15,908 bases of DNA from an uncultured Thermoanaerobacterales bacterium. Lineage in GTDB: Bacteria; Bacillota; Clostridia; Christensenellales; UBA1242. The first letter of the stretch is position 1. Each line of letters starts with the position of its first letter. Made by a program: the position numbers and the translations under genes. The notes below the pieces were generated by a model, which saw only the letters and a list, made by a program, of their open reading frames with translations, did not search any database and was not told the DNA's origin. Shown one piece after another: positions 4,855-11,754 of this stretch. The DNA lies in contig USTP01000014.1 in the NCBI GenBank assembly GCA_900557695.1, positions 1-15,908 on the forward strand. The letters are read 5' to 3'.

Positions 4855-6654
4855 ATGGATAAAACCCTTCTTCGTATTTTAAAACGCGTTAACCGACCCG
4901 CTACCTACACTGGCGAGGAAGTTTTCATGCCTATTATAAATGAGTCTACTAGAGTTCGGTTTTGCTTGTGTTATCCAGATAAGTATGAAAATGCTATGGC
5001 AGACATGAAGCCCAAAATTCTTTACCATATGTTAAACGACAGAAAGGGGTATATGTGTGAAAGATGTTTTGCCCCTCAAAAGGATATGGGCTTAGAGCTA
5101 AAAAAGGAAAATTATCCGTTGTTTTCATTAGAAACAAAAACTCCGCTTAAAAACTTTGATGTTTTGGCGTTTTACTTTCCAAGTGAGCTTACCTATACAA
5201 ACTTTCTTTACATGCTCGACCTTTCAAACATTTCGCTTTTAAAGAAAGACCGTGACAAAGCTTCGCCACTTGTTTATGGCTACGGTAAATGTATGTATAA
5301 TGTTGAGCCGCTTGCTCCATTTCTAGATTTCGCTATTATTGGGGATGAAGAAGATGTTACATTTAAAGTGATAGAGGCTATAAACAAGGCAAGGCTTAAC
5401 AAATTATCTAAAGAGCAAACCTTGAAACTTATGGCGGAGATAGAGGGAGTTTATGTTCCGTCTTTAATAACCCCAGAATTTGACAAAGCGGGGAACCTTA
5501 CGGCATTAAATGGTAATGCGGTTAAAAGGCAGATTGTTCGCGACCTAGATCGTGCCTACTATCCCACAAAGTTACTTATTTTAAACGAGAAAGACAAAAA
5601 TGAAGTCGCCGTTATAGAGCCAAGCCGTGGTTGCACCAGGGGGTGTAGGTTTTGCGTAGAGGGCTACACAAGCCGCCCTGTTCGTGAAAGAAGAGTGCAA
5701 ACGCTTATGTCGCACGCCTCGGCTCAGATAAACAACAGTGGGCTTAGTGAAATTTATCTAGATTCGCCCAGAATTCGAGATTATTCGGCGCTTGCTTCGC
5801 TTTTAAAAACGCTAGACCCATTTTGCAAAGCAAAAAATGTGAAAATTCTGTCAAGAGAGCTATCTGCTAACGAAAACAAAGAGTATAAAAGTGTTGCAAG
5901 GCCGCAGATTTTAAAGTTAGACCTAGAGGCAGGAACTGAAAGGTTAAGAGATATTATAAACCGCACCGAAAGCGATGAAAATATTGAAAAGCAAATGGTT
6001 AATGCCTTTAGTAGTGGGGTAACTAAGCTTGAATTTAACTTTATGATAGGCTTGCCCTTTGAAAACGCAAACGACCTTATGGGAATTGTTAACCTAATAG
6101 CAAAGGCAAAACTTTTATATAAGCAGTTTAAGATTTCTACTAAGCCTTTAAATATTTTTGTTCATGTAGATATTTTTGTTCCAAAGCCATTCACGCCTTT
6201 TCAGTGGTGCAGGTTTGTTGGGGCTAGCGAGGCTGAAAAAAGAATGAAATATTTGGAGATAGCTTTTAAAAAGCTTGGCGTTAAGAGCTACCAAGCCAGC
6301 CCTAAGATGGCGGAAGTTGAGGCTTTGCTCTCTCGTGGGGATAGGAAAGCAAGCGCAGTGCTACTTGTTGCTTATAAAAAAGGGGCTGTTTTTGATAACG
6401 ATAAAAACTTGTTCGACTATAACAAGTATTTGGCTGCCTACTATTTAAATTCCTTTGATAAAGAAAAAGTACTATCTAAAAAAGACTATAAAGATGTTTT
6501 ACCTTGGGATAAGATAGACATAGGGATAACAAAGCAGTTTTTCATAAGCGAGTTTGAAAATGCGAAAATTGCCAAGCCCACTAAAGACTGCAGGGTAAGT
6601 TGCAATGGTTGCGGGTTAGCTAGTAAAGGGGTGTGCAAATATGGTTGTAGTTAA
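4855..6654 (+). CDS. B12-binding radical SAM protein, TIGR03960 type
   Basis: This 599-residue protein matches the TIGR03960 family: an N-terminal cobalamin-binding-like domain (about 1-200; LFSLETKTPL, NVEPLAPFLDFAIIGDEED) followed by a radical SAM domain. Cys260, Cys264 and Cys267 form the CxxxCxxC of RGCTRGCRFC that binds the 4Fe-4S cluster. A Cys-rich tail (579, 583, 586, 594, 598) is typical and may bind another metal centre. The reaction is unknown. In Firmicutes this gene nearly always precedes a DUF2344 gene, and here they overlap by 14 bases, so the two probably act together. The start at 4855 lacks a Shine-Dalgarno. Met25 at 4927 has AGGAAG before it, but residues 7-22 (RILKRVNRPATYTGEE) look family-conserved, which favours the upstream, leaderless start. 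Confidence 0.88.
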   Translation: MDKTLLRILKRVNRPATYTGEEVFMPIINESTRVRFCLCYPDKYENAMADMKPKILYHMLNDRKGYMCERCFAPQKDMGLELKKENYPLFSLETKTPLKNFDVLAFYFPSELTYTNFLYMLDLSNISLLKKDRDKASPLVYGYGKCMYNVEPLAPFLDFAIIGDEEDVTFKVIEAINKARLNKLSKEQTLKLMAEIEGVYVPSLITPEFDKAGNLTALNGNAVKRQIVRDLDRAYYPTKLLILNEKDKNEVAVIEPSRGCTRGCRFCVEGYTSRPVRERRVQTLMSHASAQINNSGLSEIYLDSPRIRDYSALASLLKTLDPFCKAKNVKILSRELSANENKEYKSVARPQILKLDLEAGTERLRDIINRTESDENIEKQMVNAFSSGVTKLEFNFMIGLPFENANDLMGIVNLIAKAKLLYKQFKISTKPLNIFVHVDIFVPKPFTPFQWCRFVGASEAEKRMKYLEIAFKKLGVKSYQASPKMAEVEALLSRGDRKASAVLLVAYKKGAVFDNDKNLFDYNKYLAAYYLNSFDKEKVLSKKDYKDVLPWDKIDIGITKQFFISEFENAKIAKPTKDCRVSCNGCGLASKGVCKYGCS

Positions 6655-7318
6655 GTATAAAAAAACAGGCGTGGGCATGTTTTTCTCGCAAATTAACATG
6701 ATAAGAATTTTAAAACGACTACTTTTAGTTGCAGGCATTACGCTTGAAAAAGAAAATATGCAGCAAGGTGATGTGTATTTTAGTAGCCCTACAAGGGTTG
6801 GCGTAGAAAGCCTTTGCGAGTATATGGTTATTGAAACAAAGGAAAACGCAAAAACTGTTTGCTTTAGGCTTGAAAACATTTTACCCTCATGGTTAGAAAT
6901 CGTTAAGGGGGCAGATGTGGTAAGAAAAATTAACATTGCAAGTTTAAACGCTTATGCCAAATACCAAATAAGCTTTGACGAATATAAAAGTTGTAAGCCA
7001 AAAATTGAAGAGTTTTTAAATAAAGATGAAATAACTGTTAGCTATATGCTGCATGGGGAAACTAAAACCCTAAACGCTAAAAAGGGCATCTACTTATATA
7101 AACTTGATGAAAACTCGCTTGAGATTGTTGCAAAAGTTGAGGGAAACAGTATTAGAATTGATGAGTTTGCTAAGGCTTTGTTAAAATATTTGGGTAAGAG
7201 CAAAAATGATTTTAAAGTTCTTAAAACCAACCTATACACGCTAGATAAAACGGGGAATCTTGTTGATATAGATGATGTTGTTGAAATACTAAATTTAAGT
7301 AAAGGAGAAATTAAATAA
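6641..7318 (+). CDS. DUF2344 protein (TIGR03936), radical SAM partner
   Basis: This 225-residue protein has the DUF2344 N-terminal signature: KYKKTGVGMFFSQINMIRILKRLLLVAGI corresponds to the usual F-K-G-x2-FISHLDL-R...RAL-RAG pattern, followed by SSPTRVGVESLCEYMVIE. In many relatives the domain is fused to, or next to, the TIGR03960 radical SAM protein; here it is a separate gene starting 14 bases before the end of that one, with AAAGGGG nine bases upstream. The C-terminal part (about 105-225) contains family-like strands (KTLNAKKGIYLYKL, NSLEIVAKVEGNSIRI, KTNLYTLD). The function is unknown. The usual SHL-D histidine region reads SQIN, a modest divergence. Confidence 0.82.
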   Translation: MVVVKYKKTGVGMFFSQINMIRILKRLLLVAGITLEKENMQQGDVYFSSPTRVGVESLCEYMVIETKENAKTVCFRLENILPSWLEIVKGADVVRKINIASLNAYAKYQISFDEYKSCKPKIEEFLNKDEITVSYMLHGETKTLNAKKGIYLYKLDENSLEIVAKVEGNSIRIDEFAKALLKYLGKSKNDFKVLKTNLYTLDKTGNLVDIDDVVEILNLSKGEIK

Positions 7319-7333
7319 TGGCAAATATGATGT

Positions 7334-8452
7334 ATGATATTGAGCATCCAGAAAAAATTGGAGATTGTTCGCGATTTCGACAAAAATGATATTGCGCTAG
7401 CTAGATATAAGGGAAAGGAACAATTATTTTTTATAAACAGGTGGAATTTAAGGGTTAGTGACACCTTTTTAACAGTTAGCGAGTTTGACGGGCAGTATTA
7501 CGCTGTTAAGGAAAATGACGAGGAGGTTTCTTGCGCCTACTATGAATTTAACGGCACAACTGTAAAAAAAGCTAGCAGAAATTATAGTAACTGTTTGCCT
7601 TTTAACAACGAGGTTGATTATGGTCTTGTTTGGGAAGGCTACCAAAGAGCGGAAAACTATAATGGCGAGCTTGTTTATCCTTGCTACTTTGTTGATAGAG
7701 ATTTTTCAAGAGTTTCTCCGCACTATCAATATGCCTCTAGTTTTGATAACGTTTGCGGAGTTGCAAGGGTTGAGCCCCTTGATAGAAATGTGACTTTCTT
7801 TGTTAATGATGAGTTTGTTCAAGTTTCTCCAGATTTTATAATGGCTTTTGGGCTAGATGAAAGTGGCGTTGTGGTTGGTAGTGAGAAAGAAGGATGCTTT
7901 GCATACTACCGCTACAATGGTAAAGAGTTTAAAAAAGTGAGTAAAAACTTTGCGCTGGCTCGTGGCTTTTCAAATGGAAATTTTACTACAGTTAAAGATA
8001 TTGAAACAAATAAATATTATATTATAAACAGGGCGTTTAACAAGATTAGTGAAGATTATGATTTTGCTTCTCAGTTTAGTGGAAACCCTTTGGTTGCAAC
8101 AATTAAGCAAGGGAAAAACTTGTATTATCTTTCTGGAATCTCGCTGTCGAAAATAGAAGATAAAAAGTTTTATAAACGCTTGTTTAAAGAAATGGAAGAA
8201 AATGGGTGTGATGCAAAACTTTCAACAATTGTGCCTTTAATAAAACAGCAACTTTCAAGTGTGGAAGATAAAAGAAGAGTTCTTAAAGATGTTAAAACTG
8301 CAGTGAAAGACTATTTGGCAGACCAGCTAGTTATGCTTATTGATTTTGAAGGTGCTAATGAAGTTGATAGATACCTTGCAGACAAACTAAAAGTTGTAGA
8401 TAAAGCTGTAAAGGGAATAGTGCAAATAAGCGATGAGCCAGGCGCCAACTAA
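7334..8452 (+). CDS. WG-like repeat protein with apparent 5' frameshift
   Basis: The main frame gives 372 residues. From about 20 to 270 there are five or six degenerate repeats with the pattern aromatic-aromatic-x-(N/R)-x-F-x-(K/R)-(V/I)-S-x2-(F/Y)-x3-A/S-x2-F (for example YYRYNGKEFKKVSKNFALARGF and YYIINRAFNKISEDYDFASQF), like WG beta-hairpin repeats. A helical tail of about 100 residues follows. There is no signal peptide or membrane span. The start is problematic: ATG 7334 has no ribosome binding site. An ATG at 7318 overlaps the DUF2344 stop (TAATG), with AAAGGAG at 7301-7307, but its frame stops after 23 codons. Removing one A from the A6 run at 7352-7357 would join the two into MANMMYDIEHPEKLEIVRDF. 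The gene may be disrupted, or the base may be a sequence error. The function is unknown; rng usually sits here. Confidence 0.7.
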   Translation: MILSIQKKLEIVRDFDKNDIALARYKGKEQLFFINRWNLRVSDTFLTVSEFDGQYYAVKENDEEVSCAYYEFNGTTVKKASRNYSNCLPFNNEVDYGLVWEGYQRAENYNGELVYPCYFVDRDFSRVSPHYQYASSFDNVCGVARVEPLDRNVTFFVNDEFVQVSPDFIMAFGLDESGVVVGSEKEGCFAYYRYNGKEFKKVSKNFALARGFSNGNFTTVKDIETNKYYIINRAFNKISEDYDFASQFSGNPLVATIKQGKNLYYLSGISLSKIEDKKFYKRLFKEMEENGCDAKLSTIVPLIKQQLSSVEDKRRVLKDVKTAVKDYLADQLVMLIDFEGANEVDRYLADKLKVVDKAVKGIVQISDEPGAN

Positions 8453-8477
8453 TAAAGCTTTTTAAAAGAAAAAGTTG

Positions 8478-8506
8478 TTGACAAAATGGGCGCGCTGGTG
8501 TAGAAT
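8478..8506 (+). promoter_or_regulatory. Strong sigma-A promoter of rplU-prp-rpmA
   Basis: TTGACA (8478-8483), a 17-base spacer and TAGAAT (8501-8506) are near-consensus. Transcription should start close to 8513, immediately before the L21 leader. Confidence 0.8.
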
Positions 8507-8511
8507 AACAA

Positions 8512-8580
8512 TCGTGCCACATGCGAAAGGTTTTAAGAGGCTTTTGCCCACCTTGTTGCAGTGAGACTGGAGAGAGGAGG
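8512..8580 (+). promoter_or_regulatory. Ribosomal protein L21 leader (5' UTR element)
   Basis: The segment between the promoter and rplU carries sequence blocks characteristic of the Firmicutes L21 leader (Rfam L21_leader): CGTGCCACATGCGAAAGG, TTTTGCCCACCT and GTGAGACTGGAGAGAGGAGG. A visible stem is GCGAAAG (8524-8530) with CTTTTGC (one G-U pair). The 3' part contains the AGGAGG of rplU, so folding or L21 binding could control access to it. The identification rests on recalled family features and position and was not computed. Confidence 0.7.
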
Positions 8581-8589
8581 AAAAGATAA

Positions 8590-8898
8590 ATGTACGCAAT
8601 TGTAAGCACTGGCGGAAAGCAATATAAAGTGGAAGCTGGCAAGTTTTTTAAAACAGAAAAAGTTAATGCAAATGTTGGCGACACTATTGAACTTGATTGC
8701 TTGCTAGTTTGTGATGACAAGGGTGTTATCAAAACAGGAACACCATTTGTTAAGGGCGTTAAGGCTAAGGCTGAGGTTCTTGAGCATGGGAAAGACAGCA
8801 AGATTGTAGTTTTTAAATACAAGGCTAAGAAAAATGAACGCAAACGCCAAGGTCATCGCCAACCATATTCTAAGTTAAAAATTGTTTCAATAGGTTAA
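8590..8898 (+). CDS. rplU: 50S ribosomal protein bL21
   Basis: This 102-residue protein is a complete bL21, which binds 23S rRNA in the large subunit. It opens with MYAIVSTGGKQYKVEAG and ends with the bL21 signature YKAKKNERKRQGHRQPYSKLKI, both diagnostic. AGGAGG lies nine bases before the ATG at the end of the L21 leader. It is the first gene of the rplU-prp-rpmA operon, the standard Firmicutes order; the intervening gene processes bL27. Expression is probably autoregulated through the leader. Nothing in the protein is unusual. Confidence 0.98.
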   Translation: MYAIVSTGGKQYKVEAGKFFKTEKVNANVGDTIELDCLLVCDDKGVIKTGTPFVKGVKAKAEVLEHGKDSKIVVFKYKAKKNERKRQGHRQPYSKLKIVSIG

Positions 8899-8902
8899 AA
8901 AT

Positions 8903-9235
8903 ATGACTATTGTTAAAATAACTAGAAAACATGGAGAAATTCGTGAGGTAGAGTGTGATGGTCACACTAGCTACGGCGAGAAAGGGGAAGACATTGTGTG
9001 TGCAGCGCTTTCAAGCGTTGTCCAAACTGCAGTTTTGGGGCTTATGAGCGTTGTTGGCATTGATGTTAACCTAAAGCGCGATGATGAGCGTGGATACTTA
9101 AAGTTCTTCGTGCCAGATAACTTAAATGAAACCGACAGGATAAAGTGTAATGCAATACTTGATACTATGCTTGTTGGAATAAGTGATTTGTATGAAGGCT
9201 TTTCAGATTTTATTGAATTGGAGGTTAAAGGCTAA
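8903..9235 (+). CDS. prp: Ribosomal-processing cysteine protease Prp
   Basis: Prp (YsxB) removes the N-terminal extension of bL27 in Firmicutes and related phyla. This 110-residue protein has the catalytic His21 in DGHTSYG and Cys33 in EDIVCAALSS, spaced as in S. aureus Prp (His22, Cys34). It lies four bases after rplU, and its stop codon overlaps the rpmA start (TAATG). The substrate encoded next door carries a matching cleavage site, so the pair is coherent. The ribosome binding site is weak (AGG about nine bases upstream), consistent with coupling to rplU translation. Confidence 0.95.
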   Translation: MTIVKITRKHGEIREVECDGHTSYGEKGEDIVCAALSSVVQTAVLGLMSVVGIDVNLKRDDERGYLKFFVPDNLNETDRIKCNAILDTMLVGISDLYEGFSDFIELEVKG

Positions 9236-9510
9236 TGTTTATTCATATTCAGTTGTTTGCCCATAAAAAAGGTGGCGGTTCTTCTAAGAACGGTAGAGAT
9301 AGTAATGCTCAACGCCTTGGTGTTAAGAAATATGCAGGCGAAAAAGTTTTAGCTGGCAACATAATTGTTCGTCAAAGAGGAACTAAAGTTCATCCAGGAA
9401 CAAATGTTGGCATTGGGGATGATGATACTCTTTATGCTAAAATAGATGGTGTTGTTAAGTTTGAACGCTATGGGAAAGACAAGAAGAAAGTTTCTGTTTA
9501 CGAAGCTTAA
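9235..9510 (+). CDS. rpmA: 50S ribosomal protein bL27 with Prp-cleaved leader
   Basis: This 91-residue protein is bL27, whose N-terminus reaches the peptidyl-transferase centre. The first eight residues, MFIHIQLF, precede AHKKGGGSSKNGRDS, the mature start of bL27. This corresponds to the Prp recognition pattern (hydrophobic-x-LQ/QLF before AxKKG), with cleavage expected after Phe8. The extension must be removed for function, and prp is immediately upstream. The rest (LGVKKYAGEKV, GNIIVRQRGTKVHPG, DDTLYA) is canonical. The ATG overlaps the prp stop by one base. A bidirectional terminator follows, so obgE, which often comes next, is not in this operon. Confidence 0.98.
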   Translation: MFIHIQLFAHKKGGGSSKNGRDSNAQRLGVKKYAGEKVLAGNIIVRQRGTKVHPGTNVGIGDDDTLYAKIDGVVKFERYGKDKKKVSVYEA

Positions 9511-9517
9511 AACATAG

Positions 9518-9560
9518 AAAAATAAAAATCCACGGGTAAAGCCCGTGGATTTTTATTTTA
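9518..9560. terminator. Bidirectional intrinsic terminator
   Basis: AAAATAAAAATCCACGGG (9519-9536) pairs with CCCGTGGATTTTTATTTT (9542-9559) around a 5-base loop: a strong GC stem flanked by A and T runs on both sides. It serves rpmA on the plus strand and the convergent zincin-like gene on the minus strand, whose stop codon it touches. Confidence 0.92.
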
Positions 9561-10166
9561 ATAGTCTTGGCTTCTGCGGTCTATTTTCCTTCTTAGTTTA
9601 TGCTTATAAAAAATTCCGTATTTGTTTCTAGCTTCCTCTTCTGCCTTTTCATATCTATATCTATTTCTTTTTAGAGTGGTGTAGAAGTCTGGCTCGTTTC
9701 TATATTTGTATTCTAGCTTTTCAAGCATTCTAATGGTGTATTTTTGAGCGTCTCTTTCAACTTCCTGATTGTTATACATTAAACTGTCTTCACTTGCAGA
9801 AATGTAGCCCTGAAAGTTCTTTTTCCAACGCTTTGCTCTAAAGTTCCACCAATGCAGATTTTCCCTTGTTGCATAAACATATTGCGTGGCATGCCTACCT
9901 TCATGTATAATTGTTTCAAGAGCATGAAAGCGGTAGGCAGGGTTTAGAATTAAGTTCTCGTGAATATATAGCTTTTTAATTCCATTAACAACACTAAACA
10001 TTCCTAAACAGTTCCAGTCGGACCTTTCGTGAACAACAACATCTATTGGTTCGCGGTGGTTTTTCTTTGCAAGCTTGTTTTCAAGAGCTTGCAAAATTTT
10101 TAAGCGTTTAACAGAAGAATACTTGCTCCATTTTCTTAATTTAAATTTACTATATATAAAAAGCAT
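9558..10166 (-). CDS. Zincin-like protein with HEGRH motif, unknown family
   Basis: This 202-residue protein is not recognised as a named family. It contains HEGRH (88-92), preceded by the hydrophobic ALETII, the usual helix of an HExxH zinc metallopeptidase. About 43 residues later comes NNQEVERDAQKY (132-143), where Glu135 or Glu137 could be the third ligand, as in gluzincin-type folds. The rest is basic, with many Lys, Arg and Tyr (especially 155-202), and there is no signal peptide or membrane span, so it would be cytoplasmic unless released. The ATG has GAGGA eight bases upstream. Both flanks are separate units, so there is no operon context. Similar lone genes in accessory positions are often phage- or toxin-linked, but nothing here proves that. 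Confidence 0.7.
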   Translation of the reverse strand: MLFIYSKFKLRKWSKYSSVKRLKILQALENKLAKKNHREPIDVVVHERSDWNCLGMFSVVNGIKKLYIHENLILNPAYRFHALETIIHEGRHATQYVYATRENLHWWNFRAKRWKKNFQGYISASEDSLMYNNQEVERDAQKYTIRMLEKLEYKYRNEPDFYTTLKRNRYRYEKAEEEARNKYGIFYKHKLRRKIDRRSQDY

Positions 10167-10184
10167 ATTATTTTCCTCTATTAA

Positions 10185-10213
10185 AGTTTACAATATTTTG
10201 TGCTTGTTGTCTA
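10185..10213 (-). promoter_or_regulatory. Candidate promoter of the zincin-like gene
   Basis: On the minus strand, TAGACA (10213-10208), a 17-base spacer and TAAACT (10190-10185) are a fair sigma-A match upstream of GAGGA and the ATG at 10166. Confidence 0.4.
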
Positions 10214-10231
10214 TAATTTAAACGCGCCCGC

Positions 10232-10260
10232 TTGTGTTTTGAAGTAAAAAGTTGTATTAT
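10232..10260 (+). promoter_or_regulatory. Candidate promoter of ogg, implying a leaderless mRNA
   Basis: TTGTGT (10232-10237), a 17-base spacer and TATTAT (10255-10260). The expected start, seven bases on, is 10267, the A of the ATG. There is no Shine-Dalgarno between them. Confidence 0.5.
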
Positions 10261-10266
10261 AAAGCC

Positions 10267-11100
10267 ATGAAATATGAAATTCAAGGCAATAAAATAATAT
10301 TTGATAAAACTGATGACTTTGATGCAAAAGCCATTTTAGAGTGTGGGCAAATGTTTAGATATTTTGCTGTTAAAAATGGCTACAAGGTTATAACAGGGAA
10401 GAACATTGCTTTGATAGAAGAAATAGATGGGAAAGTGGTTATAACTGCTTCTAGCCCCAGCGTTTTTGTTAAATTTTTCGACCTTGATGAAGACTATGGC
10501 TTAATCAAGCAAAATTTAAAAAAATATGATATTTTAAATAAAGCCATTGAATTTGGTAAGGGCATAAGAATTGCAAGGGGGCAGTGCGAAGAGATTATTT
10601 TTCAATTCATAATTTCGCAAAACAATAATATTAAAAGAATACAAAAGATTGTTGAAAAAATGTGCGAACTGGGCGAGTCTATTGATAATGAATATAGGGC
10701 ATTTCCATCTGCCAAAGTGCTAGCAGAACAGCCAAGTGAATATTTTAAAAGTTTGGGAGCGGGTTATAGAGATAAATATTTAGAAGAGGCTTCAAAACTA
10801 CTTGCAAAAACAAATTTAGAAGAAATAAAAAAATTGCCTGATGATAAGTTATACAAATGGCTACTGTCAATTAAAGGGGTTGGGCCAAAGGTTGCATCAT
10901 GCATCATGCTTTTTGGCTTTCATAGAACTGGAAGTTTCCCTGTAGACACATGGATTGAAAAAGTGTATAGAGAATATTTCTATGATGGAGAAAAAACAAG
11001 ACTCCAAATTTCCCAGTATTTACAGGCAAAATTTGGTGTTATGTCTGGCATAGTACAACAATATCTATTCTATTATTTCCGTTCAAGCAAGGAAAAGTAG
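10267..11100 (+). CDS. ogg: 8-oxoguanine DNA glycosylase/lyase, OGG1 type
   Basis: This 277-residue base-excision repair enzyme removes 8-oxoguanine opposite C and nicks the strand by its lyase activity. It has the OGG1-type N-terminal beta domain (about 1-100, including AILECGQMFRY) and a helix-hairpin-helix-GPD domain. Key residues are the SQNNNIKRI segment (117-125), the hairpin KGVGPKVASCI with Schiff-base Lys208, and PVDTW with catalytic Asp227. A longer frame could start at a TTG at 10252, but that TTG lies upstream of the expected transcription start, and the ATG coincides with that start, so the ATG is preferred. The gene is a single unit between its own promoter and a terminator, divergent from the zincin-like gene. 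Confidence 0.93.
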   Translation: MKYEIQGNKIIFDKTDDFDAKAILECGQMFRYFAVKNGYKVITGKNIALIEEIDGKVVITASSPSVFVKFFDLDEDYGLIKQNLKKYDILNKAIEFGKGIRIARGQCEEIIFQFIISQNNNIKRIQKIVEKMCELGESIDNEYRAFPSAKVLAEQPSEYFKSLGAGYRDKYLEEASKLLAKTNLEEIKKLPDDKLYKWLLSIKGVGPKVASCIMLFGFHRTGSFPVDTWIEKVYREYFYDGEKTRLQISQYLQAKFGVMSGIVQQYLFYYFRSSKEK

Positions 11101-11108
11101 TGGGGCTG

Positions 11109-11134
11109 GAGGCGCGAGCGCCTCTTGTTTTTTT
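11109..11134 (+). terminator. Intrinsic terminator after ogg
   Basis: GAGGCG (11109-11114), loop CGAG, CGCCTC (11119-11124), followed by TTG and seven T. It is a compact GC-rich hairpin, nine bases after the stop codon. Confidence 0.85.
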
Positions 11135-11158
11135 GCTGTTTTTTGTTGAAAAGGGGTA

Positions 11159-11187
11159 TTGAAAACAAAAGGGTTGTATGGTATAAT
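11159..11187 (+). promoter_or_regulatory. Sigma-A promoter of the nfeD-floA operon
   Basis: TTGAAA (11159-11164), a 17-base spacer and a perfect TATAAT (11182-11187). The leader then contains AAGGGG before the nfeD ATG. Confidence 0.75.
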
Positions 11188-11210
11188 ATTTTTAAGTTAA
11201 GGGGTGAAAA

Positions 11211-11738
11211 ATGATTGATGCTTTTGTAACTCTGTTTACTGGTGCAGATTTTATATTCTATATCTTGTTTGTGCTGGCAATAGTGCTTTTAGTGGTTGAG
11301 GCCATTTTGCCAAGTTTTGGCATTGTGGGGCTATGTGGCATACTTTCCGCGTTTGGGGCTATTGTTGAAAGATGCGTTGCTGGAGATAACTCAACAACAC
11401 AAATAGTTTCATATATTTTGTATGTTTGCTTATTTATGCTTGTTGCGGTTCTAATAGTTAAGGGAGTTCAAAAGCTTGTAAGTTTTAGAAAAAACAAGAA
11501 AAAGTTTGCTATTGTGGATGGCGTTAAAGTTCCGCTAACAAGCGAGGGGAATTTAGACTATTCCTTCTTGCTTGGCAAGGAAGGTGTTGTGGTTAGCGAC
11601 CTTAAGCCTGCTGGGAAAGCTAAAATAGATGAGCAGGTTTACAATGTTACCACAACTAAAGAGTATATCTACGCGGGAACTATTGTTAAGGTAGATAAAG
11701 TTATGAATCAAAAAGTTGTGGTTAAGCGTAAGGGCTAA
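11211..11738 (+). CDS. NfeD-family membrane protein (short form)
   Basis: This 175-residue protein is a short NfeD, usually encoded next to an SPFH/flotillin protein. It has hydrophobic segments at about 13-35, 37-55 and 64-86 (LFVLAIVLLVVEAILPSFGI is the typical NfeD signature), a basic linker, and a C-terminal OB-fold-like beta domain (about 118-175; LLGKEGVVVSDLKPAGKAKI...AGTIVKVDKV). It lacks the N-terminal ClpP-like protease domain of long NfeDs, so it is probably structural, helping to organise membrane domains with FloA. It is first in the operon; floA starts 16 bases after its stop codon. B. subtilis has the equivalent yqeZ-yqfA (floA) pair, where the NfeD is the long form. Confidence 0.88.
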   Translation: MIDAFVTLFTGADFIFYILFVLAIVLLVVEAILPSFGIVGLCGILSAFGAIVERCVAGDNSTTQIVSYILYVCLFMLVAVLIVKGVQKLVSFRKNKKKFAIVDGVKVPLTSEGNLDYSFLLGKEGVVVSDLKPAGKAKIDEQVYNVTTTKEYIYAGTIVKVDKVMNQKVVVKRKG

Positions 11739-11754
11739 CAAAAGGGGGCTGTTT

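Noticed and set aside
4927..4929. Met25 of the radical SAM gene as the true start, because AGGAAG precedes it
   Set aside because: Starting there would remove an N-terminal stretch that looks conserved in the family; kept only as an alternative.
8453..8475. Terminator after the WG-like gene
   Set aside because: The only symmetry, around CTTTTTAAAAG, is short and AT-only, so it cannot be supported.
8534..8580. L21 leader as another copy of the double-hairpin repeat
   Set aside because: It shares GGCTTTTGC and a GACTG-GAGG-like end, but the position directly before rplU and other leader blocks explain it better.
8355..8843. 162-codon minus-strand frame over rplU and its leader
   Set aside because: It is antisense to the promoter, leader and bL21 gene.
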